A stretch of 64,000 nt of DNA from AC-32 sp963754265. Lineage in GTDB: Bacteria; Actinomycetota; Thermoleophilia; Gaiellales; Gaiellaceae. The number at the start of each line of letters is the position of its first letter. Positions within the stretch are counted from its first letter, which is position 1. Under the pieces are notes generated by a model. It did no database searches. It was not told where the DNA came from and was given only the letters and a program-made list of their open reading frames with translations. Positions 33,786 to 41,811 of the stretch are shown piece after piece. The stretch covers positions 186,001 to 250,000 of the forward strand of contig CAVWFB010000001.1 of NCBI GenBank assembly GCA_963754265.1, read 5' to 3'. A program made the position numbers and the translations under genes.

Positions 33786-34631
33786 ATGTCGCAGCAAGAG
33801 CCCGATCCGGAGCCTGCCGAGAGCCTTCCGGCCTGGAGCCTGGCCGCTGGCGCGGGCGAGCAGATCTCGATCGGGGTCGAATGGCCGGAGCGCGTCACCC
33901 GCGAGTGGGCCTGGGGAGGGTCGACCGGCAAGGGCGTGTCGGTCTGCATCCTCGACAGCGGCGTCGAGGCCGACCACCCGCTGGTCGGCAACGTCGACCG
34001 CGCCGTGGCCTTCAAGCGCGGCGAGGACGAGGAGATCGAGCTCGACGACGACACCGAAGGCGATCTCTGCGGGCACGGCACTGCCTGCGCCGGGATCGTC
34101 CGTTCGCTTGCGCCCGAGTGCACCCTCGTCAGCGCGCGCGTGCTCGGCGCCGGGTTCAAGGGCAGCGGGCCGATCCTGCTGGGTGGCCTCCGCTGGGCCG
34201 TCGAGCAGGGATTCGACGTCGTCAACATGAGCCTCTCGACGACGAAGCGCCAGTTCGCGGGCCTCCTGCACGAGCTGGCCGACACCGCCTACTTCCGCCG
34301 GACGGTGCTCGTGGCCTCCGCCCACAACATGCCCGTCGAGAGCTATCCCTGGCGCTTCTCGTCGGTGATCTCGGTGGGTAGCCACGAGGAGCCCGAGCCG
34401 GACACGTTCTTCTACAACCCGGCGCCGCCGGTGGAGTTCTTCGCGCGCGGCGTCGGCGTCGAGATCGCATGGCTCGGCGGGGGCAAGATCCTCTCCACCG
34501 GCAACAGCTTCGCGACCCCGCACATGAGCGGCATCTGTGCGCTTATCCTCGCCAAGCATCCGGAACTGACACCGTTCCAGCTCAAGAACGTGCTCTACCT
34601 GACTGCCAACAACGTAGGCCGCGGCCGGTGA
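33786..34631 (+). CDS. Cytoplasmic subtilisin-like serine protease (S8)
   Basis: 281 aa from ATG 33786 (GTG 33756 also possible). Catalytic Asp in VSVCILDSGVEADHP, His in LCGHGTACAGIV, oxyanion Asn in VLVASAHNMPVESYPW and Ser in GNSFATPHMSGICALI, so all catalytic residues are present. No signal peptide and no propeptide of the secreted type, so it should act inside the cell. Coupled to the GAF protein by GTGA and downstream of the sigma factor pair. An intracellular, regulated protease role (for example degrading a regulator) is inferred. Confidence 0.92.
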   Translation: MSQQEPDPEPAESLPAWSLAAGAGEQISIGVEWPERVTREWAWGGSTGKGVSVCILDSGVEADHPLVGNVDRAVAFKRGEDEEIELDDDTEGDLCGHGTACAGIVRSLAPECTLVSARVLGAGFKGSGPILLGGLRWAVEQGFDVVNMSLSTTKRQFAGLLHELADTAYFRRTVLVASAHNMPVESYPWRFSSVISVGSHEEPEPDTFFYNPAPPVEFFARGVGVEIAWLGGGKILSTGNSFATPHMSGICALILAKHPELTPFQLKNVLYLTANNVGRGR

Positions 34632-35269
34632 ACGACGACCTGCGGGCCGCCGTCGCCGCCGGGGCGCTGGGCTCCGAGGAGTCGTACCGGGAGCTGCTGC
34701 AGTCCGTCGTGGAGGTCGCGCGGGCGATCTTCGGCGCCAGGGCCTCCTCGGTCTTCCTCTTCGACGAGCCCTCCGACGAGCTCGTCTTCGAAGCCGTGGC
34801 CGGCGAGGGCGCCGAGGAGCTGATCGGGAGGCGATTCCCGTCGAGCACGGGGATCGCGGGCTGGGTGCTCGTCACCCGCCAGCCGCTCGTCGTCGAGGAG
34901 CTCGCGGACGATCCCCGCTTCGCGCGCGAGGCGGCAGAGTCGACCGGCTTCGTGCCGAAAGGGCTGATGGCGGTCCCGCTCCTGCACGAGGACCGCACAC
35001 TAGGAGTGCTGGAGGTGCTCGATCGCCCGCAGAAGGCCGCCTTCACGCTCGCCGAGATGGAGCTCCTCGGCCTGTTCGCCAACGAGGCCGCAATCGCGCT
35101 CGACCTCCTGCAACGTGCACGCGAGGCGCGCTCCGTGCTGGAGACCGAGGGCGGCGAGTCCGAGGCGGTGGCTCGATTCGTCGAGCTCCTGGCGGACGCC
35201 GAGCCGGAGCGGAAGGAAGCGGCGCTCCAGCTGCTAGACGCTGTGGAGAAGCTCCTGCGGGAACGCTAA
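34628..35269 (+). CDS. GAF-domain protein
   Basis: 213 aa from GTG 34628. One GAF domain at residues 20-160: FGARASSVFLFDEPSDELVF, SSTGIAGWVLVTRQPLVVEE, PKGLMAVPLLHEDRTLGVLE and FTLAEMELLGLFANEAAIAL. The C-terminal 45 residues are helical. No output domain, so it is a likely small-molecule or redox sensor acting on a partner, most simply the coupled protease. The last gene of the set; a strong hairpin begins at its stop codon. Confidence 0.9.
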   Translation: MNDDLRAAVAAGALGSEESYRELLQSVVEVARAIFGARASSVFLFDEPSDELVFEAVAGEGAEELIGRRFPSSTGIAGWVLVTRQPLVVEELADDPRFAREAAESTGFVPKGLMAVPLLHEDRTLGVLEVLDRPQKAAFTLAEMELLGLFANEAAIALDLLQRAREARSVLETEGGESEAVARFVELLADAEPERKEAALQLLDAVEKLLRER

Positions 35270-35294
35270 GAGGGAGCCTTTCGGCTCCCTCTTA
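35267..35294. terminator. Bidirectional terminator, 12-bp perfect stem
   Basis: TAAGAGGGAGCC and its exact complement flank TTTC. The TAA stop of the GAF gene forms the base of the stem on one side, and on the minus strand the VEAHS gene's stop TAG forms the other. It separates two convergent genes. Confidence 0.8.
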
Positions 35295-35511
35295 GAAACG
35301 TGGCTTGAGGCTTTGACCTAGCCGGCGGTCTGGCTCGGATGGTTTGGAATGGCCCTCGACGTCGTCGTCGTCCTCGTCGTTCGCCAGCTTCGAGCTTGAG
35401 CCTCGTCGGGATCCGCGTTGTCGCTCCTCGGGATGGTTCGAGTGCGCCTCGACGTCCGGCTGCCCGGCGCCCTGGTGGCCCGCCTGGTGGTTCTTCGCGC
35501 TCTTCCGCCAT
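35292..35511 (-). pseudogene. Small acidic VEAHS/VEGHS protein gene with early frame break
   Basis: An AAGGAGG ribosome site at 35517-35523 precedes ATG 35511. Most of the protein-like reading is in another frame: it contains DVEAHSNHPEERQRG, SKLANDEDDDDVEGHSKPSE and RRLGQSLKPRF, ending at 35292. A one-base slip just after codon 5 (near 35495) joins the start to this frame, giving about 72 residues. The repeated D-V-E-A/G-H-S motif in an acidic, disordered background is what I recognise from small actinobacterial hypotheticals; no function is known to me. Part of a frame-broken zone reaching to 37.4 kb. Confidence 0.6.
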
Positions 35512-35630
35512 TGTGTCCTCCTTGTCCGTCGCCGCGTCTCTCGTGGCAATCGTCTACAAGACGCAGACGACGAGAAGAATCTTCCCTCCTTCTCTTCAAA
35601 TCTGCAAGAGCGGCTGCAATTCTCCCCGGA

Positions 35631-37292
35631 ATGCGGCTTCCAGAGCGGTTGAGGGAACACCTCGCGCCCTTCCACGGCGTCCTCGTCAACGCCAACCTCC
35701 GCCGGCTCCAGCTCGCCTGGGCAGGTTCGATCACCGCCGAGTGGGGCTATGCGGTTGCGCTCTCGGTCTTCGCCTATCACGCCGGCGGCGCAACAGCAGT
35801 CGGAGTTGCTCATGGCCGTCCGCATGCTGTCGTCGGCCCTCGTCGCGCCGTTCTCGTCGGTGCTGGGCGACCGTCACAACCGTGCGCGCGTGATGATCTC
35901 GACCGACCTGGTCCGTGCCGCCGCGCTGGCTGGCGCCGGAGTCGCTGCGCTGGCGGGCGCCCCGCCATCGTGATCTATGCGCTCGCAGTGCTCGTCGCGA
36001 TCGTGTCGACCGCGTTCCATCCCGCGCAGGCGGCGCTGACGCCGTCCCTCGCGAGCAAGCCGGAAGAGCTGACCGCCGCGAACGCGGTTTCCAGCACGAT
36101 CGAAAGCGTCGGCACGTTCGCCGGACCCGGCGCTGGGAGGGCTGCTCTTGGCCGCGACCTCGACCGGCGTGGTCTTCATCGTCATGGCGACGCTTTTCCT
36201 CTGGTCGGCCTTCTTCGTGATGCGAATCCGCACGGACGCTGCGCGGGTGCCGACGCCGGCCGCCGGCCATCCGCCGTTCCTGCACCAGGCGAGCGGCGGG
36301 GATCCGAACGATCGTCAAAGAGCCGAACGTGCGCGTGATCATCGGCGTCTACGGCTGTCAGACCCTCGTCGCAGGCGCGCTTGCGGGTCTTCATCGTCGT
36401 GATGGCGTTCCAGTTGATGGACACGGGCAACGCTGGCGTCGGGTTCCTCAACTCGGCGACGGGAATCGGGGGCGTGGTCGGAGCGCTGGCGACGATCGCG
36501 ATCGTCAGCCGCTCTCGCCTGGCCACCGATTTCGGCGTCGGCGTCGTCCTCTGGGGCCTTCCGATCGCCTTGATCGGGATCTGGCCGAATCAGTGGTTCG
36601 CCCTGCTCATGCTCGGCGTCGTCGGGGATCGCCAACACGATCGTCGACGTCGCCGCCTTCACGCTCCTCCAGCGCGCGGTGCCCGACGAGGTGCTCGCTC
36701 AGGGTCTTCGGAGTCCTGCAGAGCGTCCTGCTTGGCACGGTCGGGCTCGGTAGCGTGCTCGCGTCAGCGCTGGTCTCCAGCCTGGGCGCGCGGACGGCCT
36801 TGATCGTCACCGGATGCATTCCTTCCCGCTGTCGCGCTGATCAGCTACCGGCGTCTGCTGGCCATCGACCGCGCAGTGGCCGGGCCCTCCCCGGAGCGCG
36901 TGCATCTGCTCGAGGAGAGCCCGATCTTCGTCCCGCTGCCGCTGCCAGCCCTCGAGCACCTGGCTTCAAGATTGATCCCGGTGAGCGTGGATGCCGGATC
37001 GACGCTCTTCCGGCAAGGCGATCACGGCGATCGCTTCTACCTGATCGAGACGGGCGAGCTCGAGGTATCGGTCGACGGCGGGCCGCCGAAAGTCGCGGGG
37101 CCCGGCGACTCTTTGGGCGAGATCGCCCTACTCCGCGACATTCCGCGGACAGCCACCGTGCAGGCTCGGACCGCCGCAGCCCTCTACGCCCTGGAGCGAG
37201 AGGACTTCCTGGGGGCGGTAACCGGTCATGCCGGAAGCAGCGAGGCCGCCGAGGCGGTCATCGGCCGCCATCTGGGCGTCGCGACCGCCTGA
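35631..37292 (+). pseudogene. Broken gene: MFS transporter fused to a cyclic-nucleotide-binding domain
   Basis: Pieces in changing frames add up to about 550 residues. Residues 1-400 are MFS-like: LVNANLRRLQLAWAGSITAEWG, then MAVRMLSSALVAPFSSVLGD, RHNRARVMISTDLVRAAALA, LTPSLASKPEELTAANAVSS, and MDTGNAGVGFLNSATGIGGV. The last 140 residues form a cNMP-binding domain in one clean frame (36876-37292): DAGSTLFRQGDHGDRFYLIE and LGEIALLRDIPRTATV with the Arg needed for cAMP. At least eight frame changes are needed (near 35800, 35960, 36128, 36300, 36385, 36625, 36705, 36825). Conservation along the broken path suggests recent decay or sequence error. If intact it would be a transporter gated by cAMP. 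Confidence 0.8.
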
Positions 37293-37337
37293 GCCCTTAC
37301 GCGCGCGCGGCGGTCGGGGCCGTGTAAGAATTCGCGC

Positions 37338-37758
37338 GTGGCCGGCCCGCCCGTGCGAGCTTTTGCAGCGAATTCCGCTCTTTGCGGGCCTGAAGCCGCG
37401 CGAGCTCGAGCGTTTAAGCGGATCCTTCAACGAGCGCGAATTCAAGGCCGGCGAGTCTGTCTCGGTCGAGGGCGAAGGCGGCGCCGGATTCTTCGTGATC
37501 GAGAGCGGCGAGGCCGTCGTCACCGTGCACGGCGATGAGCGCGGCCACCTGGGGCCGGGCGACTACTTCGGTGACGTCGCGATGATCGACCAAGGTCACC
37601 GAACGGCGACCATCCAGGCCGCCTCCGACCTCAAGTGCTACGGCCTGGCGTTCTGGGACTTTCGGCCGATCGTCGAGAGCGACCCGCGTATCGCCTGGCC
37701 GATGCTGCAGGAAATGGCGAAGCGGCTACGCCAGGCCGAGGCCGAGCCGGAGGCCTAG
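37338..37758 (+). pseudogene. Single cyclic-nucleotide-binding domain gene, apparent one-base break near the start
   Basis: Close relative of the protein at 32501-32908: ELLQRIPLFAGLKPRELERL, GAGFFVIESGEAVVTV, FGDVAMIDQGHRTATI and a matching C-terminus (SDPRIAWPMLQEMAKRLRQA). The expected start is GTG 37338, but the first eight codons are in a different frame from the rest; one surplus base near 37355 explains this. A longer reading from 37228 avoids the break but gives an unlikely N-terminus overlapping the previous gene. The cassette keeps Arg but has Asp in place of Glu. Its 3' end overlaps the convergent glycerate kinase gene. Confidence 0.7.
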
Positions 37759-38652
37759 CTCCTCCAGATCCTGCGCCGCCCGCGCGGGATCCCCGCTGAG
37801 AGCTACGGCCTCGACGCCGTCCTCGACCCTCCCGCCGAACAGCACGCAGGACACGCCCAGGTCGTGGCAAACATGCACTGCCTCGCCCGCGGCCTTGCCC
37901 TGGAAGGTGGTGCGGTCGACTGCTCCCTCCCCCGTCACGACCAGGTCGGCCTTCGCGGCGAGGTCGCGGAAGCCGACCACCTCGAGGACGTAGTGACCGC
38001 CCGCAACGAGCTGGGCGCCCAGGGAGGCGAGAGCGGCCCCCAAGCCGCCGGCCGCGCCGCCGCCCGGGAGCTTCGCGAGCGAGCGCGCGTGGTCGAGGAC
38101 CGCGAACCGGTGCTCGAGCTCGAGCACGTCGTCGGCGAGCGCACCCTTCTGCGGGCCGAAGAGCCGCGGCGCCTCCATGAGCGTCGCCCGAACGTCGCAG
38201 AGCACCGTCGTCGGCCCGGGCAGCTCATCGAGCGCCTCCAGCAGGCCGTCACCGCCGTCCATCGTCGCCGTGCCGCCGAGGCACACCAGGAGGCTCGGGC
38301 AGTGACCGATCCGCGCCAGCAGCTCGCCGAGCCCGCGGCTCGAGGCGCCGTACACGTCGAGCCGCTCGGGATCGAGCGGGATCACCTCGGCGCTCTCGAC
38401 GACGACCGTCCCGTCCGCGAGTCCGCGGATCGGGGCCTCTCGCGGCCGACCAAAGGCGTCATGCACCTGCTCGAGGCGCACGATCCGCGCGCCGAGCACC
38501 TCGGCGGTCCCCTCTCCCCCGTCGGCCAACGGCAGCTCGTCGGCCTCGACGCCCGCTTCGCGAAAACCACGCGCCAGCGCACCGGCAGCTTCACTCGCCG
38601 AGAGAACGCCCTTGAGGCTAGCCGGTGACGCGAGCGCGCTCACGGGCTCCAT
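37726..38652 (-). CDS. Glycerate kinase (GlxK/GK-I type)
   Basis: Phosphorylates D-glycerate to phosphoglycerate. 308 aa from ATG 38652 (GTG 38643 is also possible), somewhat shorter than the usual 370-380. Motifs: SLKGVLSASEAAGALARGF, LPLADGGEGTAEVL, LLVCLGGTATMDGGDGLLEAL, GALADDVLELEHRF and LVVTGEGAVDRTTFQGKA. The first strand reads ALASPASLKG where the family usually has an Asp (PDSFKG), an oddity that could matter for the active site. Overlaps the upstream membrane-protein gene by 35 bases and the convergent cNMP gene by 33. Confidence 0.88.
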   Translation of the reverse strand: MEPVSALASPASLKGVLSASEAAGALARGFREAGVEADELPLADGGEGTAEVLGARIVRLEQVHDAFGRPREAPIRGLADGTVVVESAEVIPLDPERLDVYGASSRGLGELLARIGHCPSLLVCLGGTATMDGGDGLLEALDELPGPTTVLCDVRATLMEAPRLFGPQKGALADDVLELEHRFAVLDHARSLAKLPGGGAAGGLGAALASLGAQLVAGGHYVLEVVGFRDLAAKADLVVTGEGAVDRTTFQGKAAGEAVHVCHDLGVSCVLFGGRVEDGVEAVALSGDPARAAQDLEELGLRLGLGLA

Positions 38653-39700
38653 CGAGCGGAGCGAGCTCGGCGGCCTCCTGTTCCTCCGACGGTACCTCGG
38701 CCTCCGAGGCATCCGGCATTCGTCGAAGCATCGCGAACGACAGGCCCTCGCGGGCCAGGAAGATCAGGCCAACGCCGACCCCAACCGAGGCCTCGATCGC
38801 CTGGAGCCCGAAGCCATAGGCGATCGCCTTGCCGGCAGGAACGCCGTAGGTGCGAAGCGGCAGCGCGATGGCAGCCTGCAGGAGGCCGATGTTTCCGGGC
38901 CAGAGCGGAAACAACGTCGCCACGTTCATCAGCAGCAGCACGACGCCGGCTGCGGGCAGCGGGGCATGGATGTCGAATGCCCGCATCGCCGTGTAGACGG
39001 CGAAGAACTGGCAGAGCCAGCCGAGGCACTGGAAGAACGCCGCGATAGCCGCAGGCCCGGGAGCGTGGAGGACGGCGAGGCCGTGCTGCCCCATCGTCAG
39101 GAGCCTCCGGACCGGCCCGAGCTCTTCGATCACCGGTTGGTGATGGCGCCGGGCGCTCGCGAAGGCGAACGTGAACAGCCCGAACCCGATCGCCCCGACG
39201 ACGATCAGGCTCGAGATCGCCCAGTGCGGGATCTTCGCCGTCAGCAGGACGTAGAGGATCAGGCCGACGGTCGGCACGAGATCGAACAGCCGGTGCGCGA
39301 AGACGGTGCCGACGAGCGCCGCCCAGATCCCATTCTCGCGTCCCTGGAGCCGAAGCTTTCGCGTCAGCACCGCAACGCGCGCGAGCTCGCCGATCCGCCC
39401 TGGGAGGACCGCGTTCGCGAACAGTCCGACGGAGAACGCCGAGAACACGGTCGGATAGCGCGGATGCGGCGGCGGGATCGCCTGCTTGATGATCGTGTGC
39501 CAGGCGTACGCTCGAAAGACCACCGAGAGCAGGTTGAGCATGATCGCGACGACGACCCATTGCCAGCGGACGGCGTCGAAGGCGTGCAGGACGCTCCCCC
39601 AGTCGGGGCCGCGCCACCACAGGAGCGCTCCCACCCCGGCGGCGGCCGCGACCACGGTGACGACCCGGACGAGGGGCGACCCGGGGACCCGGTACTTCAC
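38618..39700 (-). CDS. UPF0104/AglD-like integral membrane protein
   Basis: 360 aa with about eight helices. Family features include VVFRAYAWHTIIKQA, VGLFANAVLPGRIGELARVA (the conserved NxxxPxRxGE segment) and FPLWPGNIGLLQAAIALPL. Members are lysylphosphatidylglycerol synthetase-like membrane domains, often paired with glycosyltransferases in glycolipid assembly. GT4 glycosyltransferase starts upstream and overlaps by four bases, so a shared role in envelope glycolipid synthesis is likely. Confidence 0.88.
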   Translation of the reverse strand: MKYRVPGSPLVRVVTVVAAAAGVGALLWWRGPDWGSVLHAFDAVRWQWVVVAIMLNLLSVVFRAYAWHTIIKQAIPPPHPRYPTVFSAFSVGLFANAVLPGRIGELARVAVLTRKLRLQGRENGIWAALVGTVFAHRLFDLVPTVGLILYVLLTAKIPHWAISSLIVVGAIGFGLFTFAFASARRHHQPVIEELGPVRRLLTMGQHGLAVLHAPGPAAIAAFFQCLGWLCQFFAVYTAMRAFDIHAPLPAAGVVLLLMNVATLFPLWPGNIGLLQAAIALPLRTYGVPAGKAIAYGFGLQAIEASVGVGVGLIFLAREGLSFAMLRRMPDASEAEVPSEEQEAAELAPLDGARERARVTG

Positions 39701-40818
39701 GTGAGCCTTTCGTAGATCGCCGAGAGCCGCCGGGCGATGTCGTCCCAGGAGTAGCGCTCCTGGGCGAGCTTCCGCGCGGAAGCCCCGAGCTGCTGCCGCC
39801 GCGGCTCGTTCGCGAGCAGGTCCGACACCGCGTCAGCGAGCGCATCCGGATCCCCCGGCGGGACGAGCAGGCCCGTCTCGTCGGTCATGACGTCACGGTA
39901 CCCCGTTATGTCCGAGGCAACCACCGGGGTCGCGCAGGCAAATGCACGCGTGAGGACCATTCCGAAGCTTTCGCCACCGAGCGACGGCGCCACGAGCGCC
40001 TTCGCGGTCAACAGCTCGGAGGTGAGGTCGTCCTGGCTGAGGAAGCCGAGCGCGTCGATGCCCTCCAGCACCTCCGTCCCATGCGCGCGCGTGAGCGCGA
40101 GCCGAACCATCAGCGGGTCGGCCCCGACGATGCGGAGCCGCGCGCCGGTACGCCGCTGGATCTCGGGCCAGGCACGCAGAAGCACCGGCATGCCCTTACG
40201 CGGATCGTGGCGACCGACGAAGACGATCCGGTTCTCGCGGCCGTCGGCCTGTGCCTCCGGTGGGATCAGGACGCCGTTCGGGATCAGGTCGTAGTCGGCC
40301 GGGAACCAGTTGGCAGCCGTGTCCCTCGCCGCCTCGGAGACCGCGATTCGGTGGTCGATCCGCTCCATCAGGAAGCCCCAGGCCGGCCGGCCCGCGTGCA
40401 GCCAGCCCAGGCCGCCGGAGGCGTGGAAGGTCGCCACGACGGGACAGCGGGCCCACGCCAGCACCGCGGTGCAGACAACGGGAGTCATCGGCTCGTGGAG
40501 ATGGAGAACGTCGAACCGTTCCCGCTCGAGCACGCGCTTGATCCGCGGGATCGCGGCCGGGCTGAGGATGATGTTCGGCAGCGCCCCGTTCGCCGGAACG
40601 ATCACCGAGCGCCCGATCGGGATCACGTCGGCGGGCGGACGGCCGTGCCGCCCGTGCCGCGGGTGGAGGACGCGCGTGAAGCTCCCCGGCGGGTCGTGCC
40701 CCATGATCGTCCGCGTCTCGATCCCGAGACCCTGGAGCGCCTCGGCCTTCAACTCGGCGTGCTCGGGCACGGCACCCCAGTAGGACCACGAGTACGGGAC
40801 CACGATTCCGACCTTCAC
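39697..40818 (-). CDS. GT4 glycosyltransferase, PimA-like
   Basis: 373 aa from GTG 40818. Begins MKVGIVVPYSWSYWGAVPEH, the PimA-type opening, followed by HEPMTPVVCTAVLAWARCPV, VATFHASGG, DYDLIPNGVLIPP, FVGRHDPRKGMPVLLRAW and the GT4 nucleotide-sugar site ALVAPSLGGESFGMVLTRA. In mycobacteria PimA adds mannose to phosphatidylinositol; here the same type of lipid glycosylation is inferred. The gene stands at the head of a three-gene leftward unit. Confidence 0.9.
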   Translation of the reverse strand: MKVGIVVPYSWSYWGAVPEHAELKAEALQGLGIETRTIMGHDPPGSFTRVLHPRHGRHGRPPADVIPIGRSVIVPANGALPNIILSPAAIPRIKRVLERERFDVLHLHEPMTPVVCTAVLAWARCPVVATFHASGGLGWLHAGRPAWGFLMERIDHRIAVSEAARDTAANWFPADYDLIPNGVLIPPEAQADGRENRIVFVGRHDPRKGMPVLLRAWPEIQRRTGARLRIVGADPLMVRLALTRAHGTEVLEGIDALGFLSQDDLTSELLTAKALVAPSLGGESFGMVLTRAFACATPVVASDITGYRDVMTDETGLLVPPGDPDALADAVSDLLANEPRRQQLGASARKLAQERYSWDDIARRLSAIYERLT

Positions 40819-40900
40819 CGCCCTGAAGATATTGACGCCCGGAGACGCTGCTATGCGGAGTTGAGGCGCGAGGGGGAGAAGGATCTCACCCCGGGCGGAG

Positions 40901-41539
40901 CTATTCGCCGGCGGCTGGTGCGGGGCCGTTGTCGTCGGGCGGGGCGATCTGCGGCTCGAGCAGACCAAGCCGCATCCCCATCACGACCGCCTCCAGACGA
41001 GAGTGCGCCCCGGTCGTGCGCAGGAGTGCGCGGATGTGATTGCGCGCCGTCTCGTCTGCGATCCCGAGCCGCTCGGCGATCTCCTGCGTCTCGAGCCCCT
41101 CGCTCAGAAGGCGCAGCACCTCGCGCTGGCGCGGAGTGAGCTCGTCGAACAGCTCCAAGGCCTGAGGGCTCGAGCGCTCGATCGGGACGCCGATGCCGAA
41201 GATGCCCACCACCTTGCCGTCGCGCCGCAGCGGAGACGAGGTGATCCGAAGCGTGACGCTGTTGCCTTCGTGATCGAGGACGCGCAGGTCGAAGATGCGC
41301 GTCGTCTTCCCGACGACCTTGCGAGCGAAGTTCGTCCGGGCAAGAGCCCGGTGCTCCGGCGCAACGCTGTCCACGAACGGCTGCCCACGCCGGTCCCCGA
41401 GCATGTCGATGTAGGCGTCGTTGACCCAGCGGAAGCAGCCGTCCCTGTCGATCACGTACGCGGGCGCGGCGAGATCCTCGATTGCTCCGGGGAGATCGAG
41501 GGTCTTGCTCAACGATAGTTCTGGCGGCTGAGTCTTCAT
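40901..41539 (-). CDS. PAS-LuxR transcriptional regulator
   Basis: 212 aa. Residues 20-125 form a PAS fold (LAAPAYVIDRDGCFRWVNDA, VTLRITSSPLRRDGKVVGIF). The GerE HTH is at residues 135-195 (LTPRQREVLRLLSEGLETQE, IAERLGIADETARNHIRALL). The PAS ligand is unknown. A 15-bp perfect hairpin lies in the leader 20 bases before the start. Confidence 0.9.
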   Translation of the reverse strand: MKTQPPELSLSKTLDLPGAIEDLAAPAYVIDRDGCFRWVNDAYIDMLGDRRGQPFVDSVAPEHRALARTNFARKVVGKTTRIFDLRVLDHEGNSVTLRITSSPLRRDGKVVGIFGIGVPIERSSPQALELFDELTPRQREVLRLLSEGLETQEIAERLGIADETARNHIRALLRTTGAHSRLEAVVMGMRLGLLEPQIAPPDDNGPAPAAGE

Positions 41540-41558
41540 GTCGGGGCTGGGGTACGCG

Positions 41559-41594
41559 CCCTATCGGCCGCCCCGCCGCGGGCGGCCGATAGGG
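41559..41594. promoter_or_regulatory. Perfect 15-bp inverted repeat in the leader of the PAS-LuxR gene
   Basis: CCCTATCGGCCGCCC and its exact complement flank six bases (41574-41579). Both neighbouring genes point away from it, so it cannot terminate either one. It could be an autoregulatory operator or an RNA hairpin that controls the PAS-LuxR mRNA. The rest of 41595-41811 shows weaker inverted repeats and no gene. Confidence 0.6.
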
Positions 41595-41811
41595 AAGATA
41601 GCCCGTACGGTCACGAGGGGTCCACGACTTCGCCGGGCTGGGGGCGAAGCTGGGGGAAGCTGTGGGCGTACCCTGACCGACTGAGCTGCCTGCGAGCTTG
41701 TCATCGCCTCGATCTCATTGCATGACCCATCTGGGTCAAGTCGGGGTGTTCGAGGGTAGCGGCGCGAGCACGGGTTGCCGCAGGGCAAGGCGGGCGATCT
41801 AGACTGACTCC

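Noticed and set aside
37228..37337. Longer start for the second single-domain cNMP protein
   Set aside because: It overlaps the MFS-cNMP fusion and gives an Arg/Pro-rich leader; the paralogue at 32501 supports a short N-terminus beginning at about 37338 with a one-base slip.
15868..37360. Programmed ribosomal frameshifting as the reason for the frame changes
   Set aside because: Too many shifts at unrelated sequences with no recurrent slippery heptamer or stimulatory structure seen.
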